64,000 bases of DNA, from the NCBI GenBank assembly GCA_018433835.1, contig JAHDQM010000024.1, positions 44,077 to 108,076 on the forward strand, written 5' to 3'. The DNA is from Methanoculleus sp. (GTDB lineage Archaea > Halobacteriota > Methanomicrobia > Methanomicrobiales > Methanoculleaceae). Both the position numbers and the translations under genes were made by a program. This document shows, in pieces, positions 58,185 to 64,000 of the stretch (positions within the stretch are counted from its first letter, which is position 1; each line of letters starts with the position of its first letter). The notes under the pieces were generated by a model. It was not told where the DNA came from. It worked only from the letters and a program-made list of their open reading frames with translations, and did no database searches.

Positions 58185-58763
58185 TCACTCGCCCGTTAAT
58201 CCCCTCCACATGATCTCGAAGGAGGCGTCGATCAGCCGGTCCCGATCGAGGTTTCCGTCCGAGTTGATGATCGAACCGACAACCGCGTCGATTGGAGAGC
58301 ATATGACGGAGAAGGCAACCTCGATTGCCATGTCTTTCAGGCAGCTGTTTCCGATGGTCTCGGCAAGTACCTCGAATGCGGCCGGGGCACCTTTCAGGAT
58401 CTCCTCCGGAGGGAGCTTCTTGATGAACGGGGACGAGCAGAACTGCCGGACGAACAGATAATCGTCGGGATGCTCGACTCCCCAGAGGACCGCGTTGCGC
58501 CAGATTCTCTGCATATTCTCTTTGTTTGCCCGCTCTGCATCGACTTCTCCACCGATCTCTTCCGCCATCCGCCCTTTGATCTCGTAGTAGGCGAAGTTGA
58601 TGAGTTCCTCCTTTGTCGGGAAGTAATGGAAGAGCGTCCCGTTCGAGACGCCGGCCTCGCGCGCGATGAGCGACGTGGGGGTGCCGTGGAATCCCCTTTC
58701 CGTGAAGAGCCTGACGGCAGTGCCGGCGATGGCCGTCATTTTTTCGTTCCTGTCCTCGGTCAT
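58185..58763 (-). CDS. TetR-family regulator of the aldo/keto reductase operon
   Basis: A 192-residue repressor. The helix-turn-helix region is AVRLFTERGFHGTPTSLIAR, EAGVSNGTLFHYFPTKEELI. The effector domain is unassigned. It precedes the reductase gene in one operon. Two related palindromes 20-50 bases upstream of the start are a likely autoregulatory operator, so it probably derepresses the reductase when it binds an aldehyde- or ketone-like effector. Confidence 0.88.
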   Translation of the reverse strand: MTEDRNEKMTAIAGTAVRLFTERGFHGTPTSLIAREAGVSNGTLFHYFPTKEELINFAYYEIKGRMAEEIGGEVDAERANKENMQRIWRNAVLWGVEHPDDYLFVRQFCSSPFIKKLPPEEILKGAPAAFEVLAETIGNSCLKDMAIEVAFSVICSPIDAVVGSIINSDGNLDRDRLIDASFEIMWRGLTGE

Positions 58764-58783
58764 GCGGATTAGCCTCGTGTGAG

Positions 58784-58815
58784 TGACCGGTCAATCTGGA
58801 GTGACCAATCACTCC
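58784..58815. promoter_or_regulatory. double palindromic operator for the TetR regulator
   Basis: TGACCGGTCA (58,784-58,793) is a 10-bp palindrome, and GGAGTGA-ccaa-TCACTCC (58,798-58,815) an 18-bp one with 7-bp arms. Both share GAGTGACCnnTCA, and their centres are 18 bp apart, which suits two TetR dimers. They lie just upstream of the regulator start at 58,763. Confidence 0.7.
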
Positions 58816-58999
58816 AATGATCTTCAGACGGTTAAGGCTTTCCTTTTGTGCGGCCGCACACGCGATCAAAAGCGCCTCCTCAAGCAGAAAAGGCATGGGT
58901 TGGAATACCGGTCTTCCCCGACGCGTGGACGAGTTTACAGGAGGGTTTGACGAGGAATAAATCGAATCATTTATAATGTCAACCCGCGAGTGTTGACGC

Positions 59000-59446
59000 A
59001 TGCCACTCCCCCTGAACGACAGGCAGTTTGCGTTCTGGAAGCTCCGCCGCACCGGCCTTCCCAACGTCGGTATCGCAGACCGTTTTGGCATATCCCGCCA
59101 GGCGGTCTCGAAGGCGCTGCTTGCCATGGACCGGAAGGTCGAGGAGACGCTTATCGAGATGGCGCACGCGAACCAGATCGACGTCGAACGCCTGAACGCG
59201 GAGAAAGGTATCCTCTTCGGGCGGTCCGTCCCCTTCGATGCGGCTGCCGTCGTCTTCGTATCGGCGGACCACGGGGTGCAGGTCTGGTACGAGCACGAGG
59301 GCGACTGCGGCGCGTGCCCCCGGTATGCCCGGTGCATAGAACTCCTCTGGGGCTACGCGGACGAACTGGGGATCGCGCTTGCAAAGACCGACGACCCTAC
59401 ACGGATGGCCGATGAACTCTTCGCGAAACTCCGGGAGGTCGTATGA
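59000..59446 (+). CDS. HTH regulator with C-x2-C-x5-C motif, first gene of the GWCPN operon
   Basis: A 148-residue protein. The N-terminal helix-turn-helix is FAFWKLRRTGLPNVGIADRF then GISRQAVSKALLAM. A central beta region (PFDAAAVVFVSADHGVQVWY) leads to EGDCGACPRYARCIELLWGY, a Cys cluster that could hold zinc or sense redox. CATTTATAATG about 25 bases upstream makes the mRNA nearly leaderless. It overlaps the next gene by ATGA and is followed by four related membrane proteins, which it presumably controls. Confidence 0.78.
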   Translation: MPLPLNDRQFAFWKLRRTGLPNVGIADRFGISRQAVSKALLAMDRKVEETLIEMAHANQIDVERLNAEKGILFGRSVPFDAAAVVFVSADHGVQVWYEHEGDCGACPRYARCIELLWGYADELGIALAKTDDPTRMADELFAKLREVV

Positions 59447-60048
59447 TGCCTCTCGTGGAGACGATACGGATGTACCTGGGCTGGTGCCCTGTGGCAAGGT
59501 CAATGCGGACAGATCTGCCGGTGCGGCCGGTGGCGACCGTGGCGCCGGCCGGGCAGGACGGCCCCCTCCGGACCGAACCCGGGTGGTGGCGACTCCACCA
59601 CAACCAGCTGCTGGTCGCGGCGGTGGCCGCCTCGGCGGCAGCAACGGCGCTCTTTATTCTGTTCGAGGATGCTTCAGGGCACCTCGCCATGTTGACGGGT
59701 CTTGCCGTCGGGGTAGGAGCGCTCCTCGGCTCTCTGCTCAGTTACCGCTCCCGGTATGCGCGGGTTGCCGCCGGCGAGTTCCGCAGGGACAACATGACCC
59801 GGAGACAGCGCATTGTCCAGTACCTGAGGGTGCCGGTGGCCTCCATTCTCCTCGCCGCCGGTATGGCGTATTTTGTTCTGGGCGGGATGTTCGACCGGAT
59901 TCTCGGGATCGTACTGGGCATGTGTCTCATCTGCTGGACCTGGTACGGCCTCACGATCCTCTGGGAGCGCCGGCACCGGACGATCATGATCGCGGAGTGG
60001 GGGTCGGTGTATACACTCGATACGGCGACGGAGGGTGAACGCGCATGA
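59443..60048 (+). CDS. membrane protein with GWCP motif (DUF1673-like), paralogue 1
   Basis: A 201-residue protein starting MMPLVETIRMYLGWCPVARS, the divergent member of the set (GWCPV in place of GWCPN). After a Pro-rich stretch there are two pairs of membrane helices (about 55-95 and 120-165), with a conserved-looking charged loop and a C-terminal cytosolic strand (TIMIAEWGSVYTLDTA). GGGAGGT precedes the ATG. I recall the IRxxxGWCPN start from DUF1673 proteins of Methanosarcina; this is not certain. Function unknown. Confidence 0.65.
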   Translation: MMPLVETIRMYLGWCPVARSMRTDLPVRPVATVAPAGQDGPLRTEPGWWRLHHNQLLVAAVAASAAATALFILFEDASGHLAMLTGLAVGVGALLGSLLSYRSRYARVAAGEFRRDNMTRRQRIVQYLRVPVASILLAAGMAYFVLGGMFDRILGIVLGMCLICWTWYGLTILWERRHRTIMIAEWGSVYTLDTATEGERA

Positions 60049-60746
60049 TAATGAAGTTCTCCGAGGCGATACGGAGGTGGATGGGCTGGTGCCCGAATGG
60101 GGCAATGTCTGGCACCGGTCGGCGCCGATATGCCGCGCCGGAGGGCGAGGTCGGGCTCGGGACGGCGGGAGAGGGCAGCCGGGAGGTGGTGGGGGGTGTG
60201 CTTGTGGACTACGGCCCGATCGGCACTCCGGCGACGCTCTTCATTCTGCTTGTTGCCGCCGCCCTCCTCGCAGGATGCCTCTTCGTTATGGCTGCCGCAG
60301 TGGGCCTTCTTCTGCTGGCTATCATACTGGCTTACTCCGGTATGGAGTTATATGGAGTCATGCGAAGAGCCCGTTTCACGGTCACCCCGGATACGATTAC
60401 CATCACGCGACCGCTCTTTCGGCCCATCATCATCCCGAAGGATGCTGTCGTGAAAGTGGAAGTGAAGGAGAACAAACTCCCCATCCCTTACTGGCTCCTC
60501 GTGGGGGCACTGGCGATGATCTTCGTACCGGCGGTCGGCGGTATATACGCCGGATTTGGGAATCCGGCCTCCATGCGGTTTATCTCCGGGCTTGGCGGCG
60601 CGATCTTCTTCCCCATGGTCTTCTACCGCACCCATGCACGGACACATTACCCGCGAATCCTGACGATAAGGACCGCGGATAAGAAACTTGCTGCTATCTA
60701 CACCGATGACCCCGAACGGATAGCCCGAATGCTGGGGGTAGCCTGA
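60045..60746 (+). CDS. membrane protein with GWCPN motif (DUF1673-like), paralogue 2
   Basis: A 233-residue protein starting with KFSEAIRRWMGWCPNGAMSG then RRRYAAPEGEVGLGTAGEGS, nearly the same as in paralogue 4. Two helix pairs (about 68-105 and 147-200) flank a small beta domain, RARFTVTPDTITITRPLFRP then IIIPKDAVVKVEVKENKLP, resembling a bacterial PH domain. The C-terminus ends RTADKKLAAIYTDDPERIAR. ATGA overlaps tie it to both neighbours. Function unknown. Confidence 0.68.
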   Translation: MIMKFSEAIRRWMGWCPNGAMSGTGRRRYAAPEGEVGLGTAGEGSREVVGGVLVDYGPIGTPATLFILLVAAALLAGCLFVMAAAVGLLLLAIILAYSGMELYGVMRRARFTVTPDTITITRPLFRPIIIPKDAVVKVEVKENKLPIPYWLLVGALAMIFVPAVGGIYAGFGNPASMRFISGLGGAIFFPMVFYRTHARTHYPRILTIRTADKKLAAIYTDDPERIARMLGVA

Positions 60747-61231
60747 TGGCGGTCTTCATGGAGTATATCCGGAAGAAGCTCGGCTGGTGCCCGAACGCCG
60801 GTGCCATCAAACCCGCCCGGCGCACGAGCGCACAAGCCGGCTACGAAAGCGCCTGGAAGGGACGGGGGCCGGAGCCGAACCCCGCCCCGGATTCGGCCGG
60901 CACCGCAGGCGGAGATCGGAACGATTACCAGGACAACATGCTGCTGATTCTCCTTGCCCTGGCCTGGCTCTTCCCGGTCGTGTACGACCGTGAGTTCCTC
61001 CCGCTCCTCGTCGTCCTCTCCGCCGTCGCCGTGTATTATGACGCACAGAGTATCCGTGCCGGAAGCAACTTCGAGAAGGAGACCCTTTTTGGCGATATCG
61101 TCACCTGGCAGCCGCTAACCTGGGGAGCGGCGACGCTTGTCGGCGGGATCGTCATCATGGCGATTTACCTGTTCCACCGGAAGGAGATCTATCGCGCAAA
61201 CTTCGGTGGGGAGGAACCCGCATGCCGATGA
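60746..61231 (+). CDS. membrane protein with GWCPN motif (DUF1673-like), paralogue 3
   Basis: A 161-residue short member starting MAVFMEYIRKKLGWCPNAGA. A polar stretch follows, then two to three helices (about 68-100 and 125-145). It lacks the central PH-like beta domain of paralogues 2 and 4, so it may be a truncated or specialised partner. It starts within the stop of the gene before it and overlaps the next by 10 bases. Confidence 0.62.
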   Translation: MAVFMEYIRKKLGWCPNAGAIKPARRTSAQAGYESAWKGRGPEPNPAPDSAGTAGGDRNDYQDNMLLILLALAWLFPVVYDREFLPLLVVLSAVAVYYDAQSIRAGSNFEKETLFGDIVTWQPLTWGAATLVGGIVIMAIYLFHRKEIYRANFGGEEPACR

Positions 61232-61965
61232 AGTTCTCCGGGGTGATACGCCGGTGGATGGGCTGGTGCCCGAATGCGGCAGCCACCGGCACCGGCAGGC
61301 GCCGGTATGCCGCCCCCGACGGCGAGATCGGGCTCGGGACGGCGGCGGGCGGCAGCCGGGAGGTGGTTGAGGGCGCATTCGTGGATTACGTCAGTCCCCG
61401 TTTCTTACCGGTATCGATCCTTGTCTTCGGCGGACTCTTCGTGCTCTTCGTGGTGGGCTTCCTGAGCCCCTCCCTGCGCCCCGGGTTCTATATTCTCATG
61501 GGCCTCTCCTTTATAGCGTATGCCGCGGTGCATCTCTATTTCGATACGAAACGGGCTGAAATAGATTCATCTGGGGATTCCATCGTCGTCCGGAGATCGC
61601 GTTCCCGGCCGCTCGTCTTCGGAAAGGATGCTTTCAGATCAGTCGAGGTGAAGAGACCGTATCCCCCCCTCCTCCGTGGTGCGCTTGCGGTGCTCCTGAT
61701 TCTCCTGGTTGCGGGGGTATACTTCTTCAGTGTGTGGGTTGGGTGGATGCGGTATCCGGGCGCCCTGGCTGTCGATCTCGATTTCGCCTTCCACGCCTTC
61801 TTTGAGGTCGGCTTTGCGGTGTTCATGCTGGAGTTGCTCTATCGCTCCCTGGTCGGTCTGCGGTATCCCGGCCACGTCAGGGTAACGCTCGAGCCCGCCG
61901 GGTTCCTCAACGTCTACACGGACGACCCGGAGAGGGTTGCCACGCTGCTCGACGCCCCGCAGTGA
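61222..61965 (+). CDS. membrane protein with GWCPN motif (DUF1673-like), paralogue 4
   Basis: A 247-residue protein starting with KFSGVIRRWMGWCPNAAATG then RRRYAAPDGEIGLGTAAGGS, a close match to paralogue 2 at the N-terminus but diverged afterwards. Helix pairs at about 58-100 and 155-210 enclose a beta domain with IDSSGDSIVVRRSRSRPLVF and KDAFRSVEV. The C-terminal LNVYTDDPERVATLLD repeats the IYTDDPERIARML ending of paralogue 2. N- and C-terminal sameness with a free middle suggests gene conversion or a shared binding partner. Confidence 0.68.
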   Translation: MPMKFSGVIRRWMGWCPNAAATGTGRRRYAAPDGEIGLGTAAGGSREVVEGAFVDYVSPRFLPVSILVFGGLFVLFVVGFLSPSLRPGFYILMGLSFIAYAAVHLYFDTKRAEIDSSGDSIVVRRSRSRPLVFGKDAFRSVEVKRPYPPLLRGALAVLLILLVAGVYFFSVWVGWMRYPGALAVDLDFAFHAFFEVGFAVFMLELLYRSLVGLRYPGHVRVTLEPAGFLNVYTDDPERVATLLDAPQ

Positions 61966-62073
61966 CGGAGCATACCTTTTGAAGAGAACGGCCCAATGTA
62001 CACAGCGGCGATATCCGATGGAATCCCTGTACCGCATACATTCCCGTGAACCCTATCCGACGGAGCAGCCGGC

Positions 62074-62892
62074 ATGACTGAGGGCAACGCCGACGCTCAA
62101 CAGTCCTCCCCGCCGCTCGTCGAGTTTCAAAACGTCAGCGTCGTCCGGGACGGCAGGACGCTCCTTGATGCGGTATCGCTCACAATCCGCGAGGGGGAGC
62201 ATATCGCCCTCCTCGGGCCGAACGGTGCGGGGAAGTCGTCGCTCATCCGTGCGATCACGCGCGAGTACTACCCCTCCTCCCCGGGCCCGGACGTCGTCTT
62301 CAGGTTCCGGGGACTGGACACGTGGGATGCCTTCGATCTCCGGTCCCACCTCGGGGTCGTCTCCGGCGACCTCCAGCACGTCTTCACCCGCGGCATATCG
62401 GGCCGGGAGGTCGTACTCTCGGGGTTCTTCTCGAGCGTCGGGCTCTTCCTCTCCCACGAGGTGACCCCGGGGATGGAGCAGAGGGCCGACGAGATCCTCG
62501 AGTTCCTCGAGGTCGCCCACCTCGCCGACCGCCCGATGACCGAGATATCCTCGGGCGAGGCCCGCAGGTTCCTGATCGGGAGGGCGCTGGTCCACGACCC
62601 GGGCACCCTCGTCCTCGACGAACCCACGAACAGCCTTGATCTGCACGCGCTCCACACCTTCAGAAGGACCCTTCGGAAGATCGCACGGTCGGGCACCGGT
62701 GTCATCCTCGTGACCCACAACCTCCACGACATCATCCCGGAGATCTCCCGGGTCGTCCTCATGCGGGACGGCGCCGTCCGGATGGACGGCCCGAAAGCAG
62801 AGGTCCTGACCGACGAGGCCGTCGGCGGGCTCTTCCGCGTTCCGGTTCGTGTCCGGGAGGAAGACGGCTACTACTACGCGACGGGCTACTGA
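62074..62892 (+). CDS. ABC-type ATPase (stand-alone, ModF-like)
   Basis: A 272-residue nucleotide-binding subunit. Walker A is LLGPNGAGKSSLIRAI, the signature is EISSGEARRFLIGRAL (SSGE in place of LSGGQ), Walker B is TLVLDEPTNSLDLHAL, and the switch His is VTHNLHDII. No permease gene adjoins it, and the sequence resembles the single ATPases used in archaeal molybdate-type or unknown systems. It is 108 bases downstream of the GWCPN operon, in the same direction, and could energise it. Confidence 0.88.
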   Translation: MTEGNADAQQSSPPLVEFQNVSVVRDGRTLLDAVSLTIREGEHIALLGPNGAGKSSLIRAITREYYPSSPGPDVVFRFRGLDTWDAFDLRSHLGVVSGDLQHVFTRGISGREVVLSGFFSSVGLFLSHEVTPGMEQRADEILEFLEVAHLADRPMTEISSGEARRFLIGRALVHDPGTLVLDEPTNSLDLHALHTFRRTLRKIARSGTGVILVTHNLHDIIPEISRVVLMRDGAVRMDGPKAEVLTDEAVGGLFRVPVRVREEDGYYYATGY

Positions 62893-63042
62893 ACGGGAGG
62901 TGCCCTTTTCCCGAGACACCCACCCGGCAACCGCACCGACCGCGGTGCCCGCAACCACGCCGGGCAGTCCGGCAAGCATCAGCCCAGCGATCATCCCGAG
63001 CGCCGCTCCGATTCCGGCATATCCGCCTGCAAAATCTGCCAT
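62890..63042 (-). CDS. small glycine-zipper membrane protein ORF lacking its own stop
   Basis: From ATG 63,042 (GGATAGGT just upstream) the frame reads ADFAGGYAGIGAALGMIAGL then MLAGLPGVVAGTAVGAVAGW, a glycine-zipper hairpin typical of small archaeal membrane proteins, then VSREKGTS. It then runs without a stop as antisense of the ABC gene to 62,053. A one-base change near 62,895 would give a TAG at once. The end given is where protein-like sequence stops. It is divergent from the last gene, sharing a TTAAATG promoter block. Confidence 0.45.
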
Positions 63043-63122
63043 ACCTATCCGGTGTGCCGATCCGACGTAAGTAACCGCCGGGACAACATTTAAGAAACCG
63101 GTGCAGCATCTCGTTTCCCGGG

Positions 63123-64000
63123 ATGACGGAGAATGCAAATACCACAATCGTCCGGGACCTCATGGCGGAGTTCGCCGGCCTGACCGGGCTTGACCCGCCC
63201 CACACCCGTCCGCGGCGCTACCTCTGGACCGACGCCTACGCGGTCTGCAACTACATCGAACTCTTCCGCCGGACGGGTAACGGGACCTACCGCGACCTCG
63301 CCCTCCGCCTCGTCGACCAGGTGCACCACACCCTCGGCCGGCACCGCGACGACGACCCGAGGACCGGCTGGATCAGCGGCTTACCCGACGAGGAGGGCGA
63401 GGCGCACCCCACCCGGGGCGGCCTCCGGATAGGAAAACCGCTCGGCGAACGCAGGCCCGGCGACTCGTTCGACGAGCGGCTGGAACGGGAGCGGGACGGT
63501 CAGTATTATCACTATTTGACGAAGTGGATGCACGCGCTCAACCGGGTGAGCCGGGCCACTGGAGATCCGACCCACATCCGGTGGGCGGTGGAGCTTGCGC
63601 AGGCTGCACATGCCGCGTTCGTCTACGCCCCCTCCTCCGGCGGCAGGAAGAGGATGTACTGGAAGATGAGCATCGACCTCTCCCGGCCGCTCGTCCCCGC
63701 GATGGGCCAGCACGACCCGCTCGACGGGTTCGTCACCTACAGCGAGCTCCAGGCGGCGGCCGGGGGGATCGATCTCTCGCCCGAGATAGCTGATATGGCC
63801 CGCATCCGCCGGGGTGGGAACCTGACCACGGACGACCCGCTCGGCATCGGCGGCCTCCTCTTCGATGCCGGAAGGATCGAGCAGGACCCGGAGGGATCCG
63901 GAAGGATCGAGCAGGACCCGGAGGGATCCGGAAGGATCGAGCAGGACCCGGAGGGATCCGGAAGGATCGAGCAGGACCCGGAGGGATCCGGAAGGATCGA
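63123..64000 (+). CDS. toroid-fold (glycosidase/epimerase-like) protein, 3' end outside window
   Basis: The frame from ATG 63,123 is open to the window edge (292 codons). ATTTAAGAAACC about 40 bases upstream is its TATA box. The protein has repeated helix hairpins with Gly/Trp/His motifs (PRRYLWTDAYAVCNYIELFR, YYHYLTKWMHALNRVSRATG, WAVELAQAAHAAFVYAPSSG), the look of an alpha/alpha-toroid enzyme such as a glycoside hydrolase or sugar epimerase, not assigned further. After LGIGGLLFDA the sequence turns into an exact decapeptide repeat GRIEQDPEGS to the edge. Confidence 0.65.
   Translation, partial: MTENANTTIVRDLMAEFAGLTGLDPPHTRPRRYLWTDAYAVCNYIELFRRTGNGTYRDLALRLVDQVHHTLGRHRDDDPRTGWISGLPDEEGEAHPTRGGLRIGKPLGERRPGDSFDERLERERDGQYYHYLTKWMHALNRVSRATGDPTHIRWAVELAQAAHAAFVYAPSSGGRKRMYWKMSIDLSRPLVPAMGQHDPLDGFVTYSELQAAAGGIDLSPEIADMARIRRGGNLTTDDPLGIGGLLFDAGRIEQDPEGSGRIEQDPEGSGRIEQDPEGSGRIEQDPEGSGRI
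63870..64000. repeat. 30-bp perfect in-frame tandem repeat, at least 4.4 copies
   Basis: Units 63,870-63,899, 63,900-63,929, 63,930-63,959 and 63,960-63,989 are identical (begin GGAAGGATCG, end GGAGGGATCC), and a fifth begins at 63,990. Each encodes GRIEQDPEGS. The array continues out of the window. Confidence 0.9.

Noticed and set aside
1..64000. CRISPR array, tRNA and rRNA genes
   Set aside because: No regularly spaced repeat with unique spacers and no convincing cloverleaf or rRNA segment was seen by eye; a tRNAscan and CRISPR search would settle this.

Overview
The window looks like chromosomal DNA of a methanogenic archaeon of the order Methanomicrobiales, probably Methanoculleus-like. 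The evidence is high GC coding DNA with AT-rich archaeal TATA boxes instead of -35/-10 promoters, Shine-Dalgarno starts with many ATGA/GTGA gene overlaps, a methanogen-type radical SAM peptide maturase, multi-PAS soluble histidine kinases, exported PKD and phospholipase-like proteins, and a run of GWCPN-motif membrane proteins resembling ones I know from Methanosarcina. The genus is an inference. No rRNA, tRNA or CRISPR array was recognised.

Left arm (1-36.3 kb): a cut-off IS transposase abuts a UbiA-type prenyltransferase that may have lost its last helix. A divergent TetR regulator, a MITE-like palindromic element and two gene scraps follow. Then come small metabolic and stress genes (SnoaL-like protein, PD-(D/E)XK protein, dCMP deaminase, M24 peptidase, two SAM methyltransferases, RsgA, flavodoxin-fold reductase, PNPOx protein, AlkD, Mpg glycosylase, ferritin-like protein, cupin, AI-2E family protein). 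Two histidine kinases (6-PAS soluble; 7TM-PAS) and a two-gene RsbU phosphatase/STAS module give a signalling flavour. The arm is rich in broken genes: secondary alcohol dehydrogenase, chloroperoxidase, DUF1579, DUF998, metallophosphoesterase, ferredoxin, RidA and a kinase remnant.

Integrated element (36,315-50,318): a 14.0 kb insertion bounded by a 14-bp direct repeat, with a tyrosine integrase at its right end and a long leftward operon of tightly overlapping genes led by an AbrB-type regulator and a primase-SF3 helicase. No capsid, portal, terminase or conjugation gene was recognised, so it looks like an integrative plasmid or satellite. Its left end holds a cargo block between two copies of a CCGGCAAATTTGCCGG palindrome: an Ltp-type lipoprotein (superinfection-exclusion family), a PIN-domain protein and its coupled unknown partner. 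This cargo block is the best candidate for an undescribed defence or toxin-antitoxin system. A zincin-motif lipoprotein and a divergent promoter with 10-bp operator repeats are also present. The 42.28-43.78 kb part has several frame disruptions, mostly in homopolymers plus one 8-bp tandem duplication.

Right arm (50.3-64 kb): an exported PKD protein with a broken extra repeat, half an MFS transporter, a secreted C69 dipeptidase, a dienelactone-hydrolase-type lipoprotein, a DUF169 protein, and a TetR-regulated aldo/keto reductase. A five-gene operon follows: an HTH regulator and four related GWCPN membrane proteins. It ends with an ABC ATPase, a small glycine-zipper ORF and a cut-off gene that runs into a 30-bp in-frame tandem repeat at the window edge.
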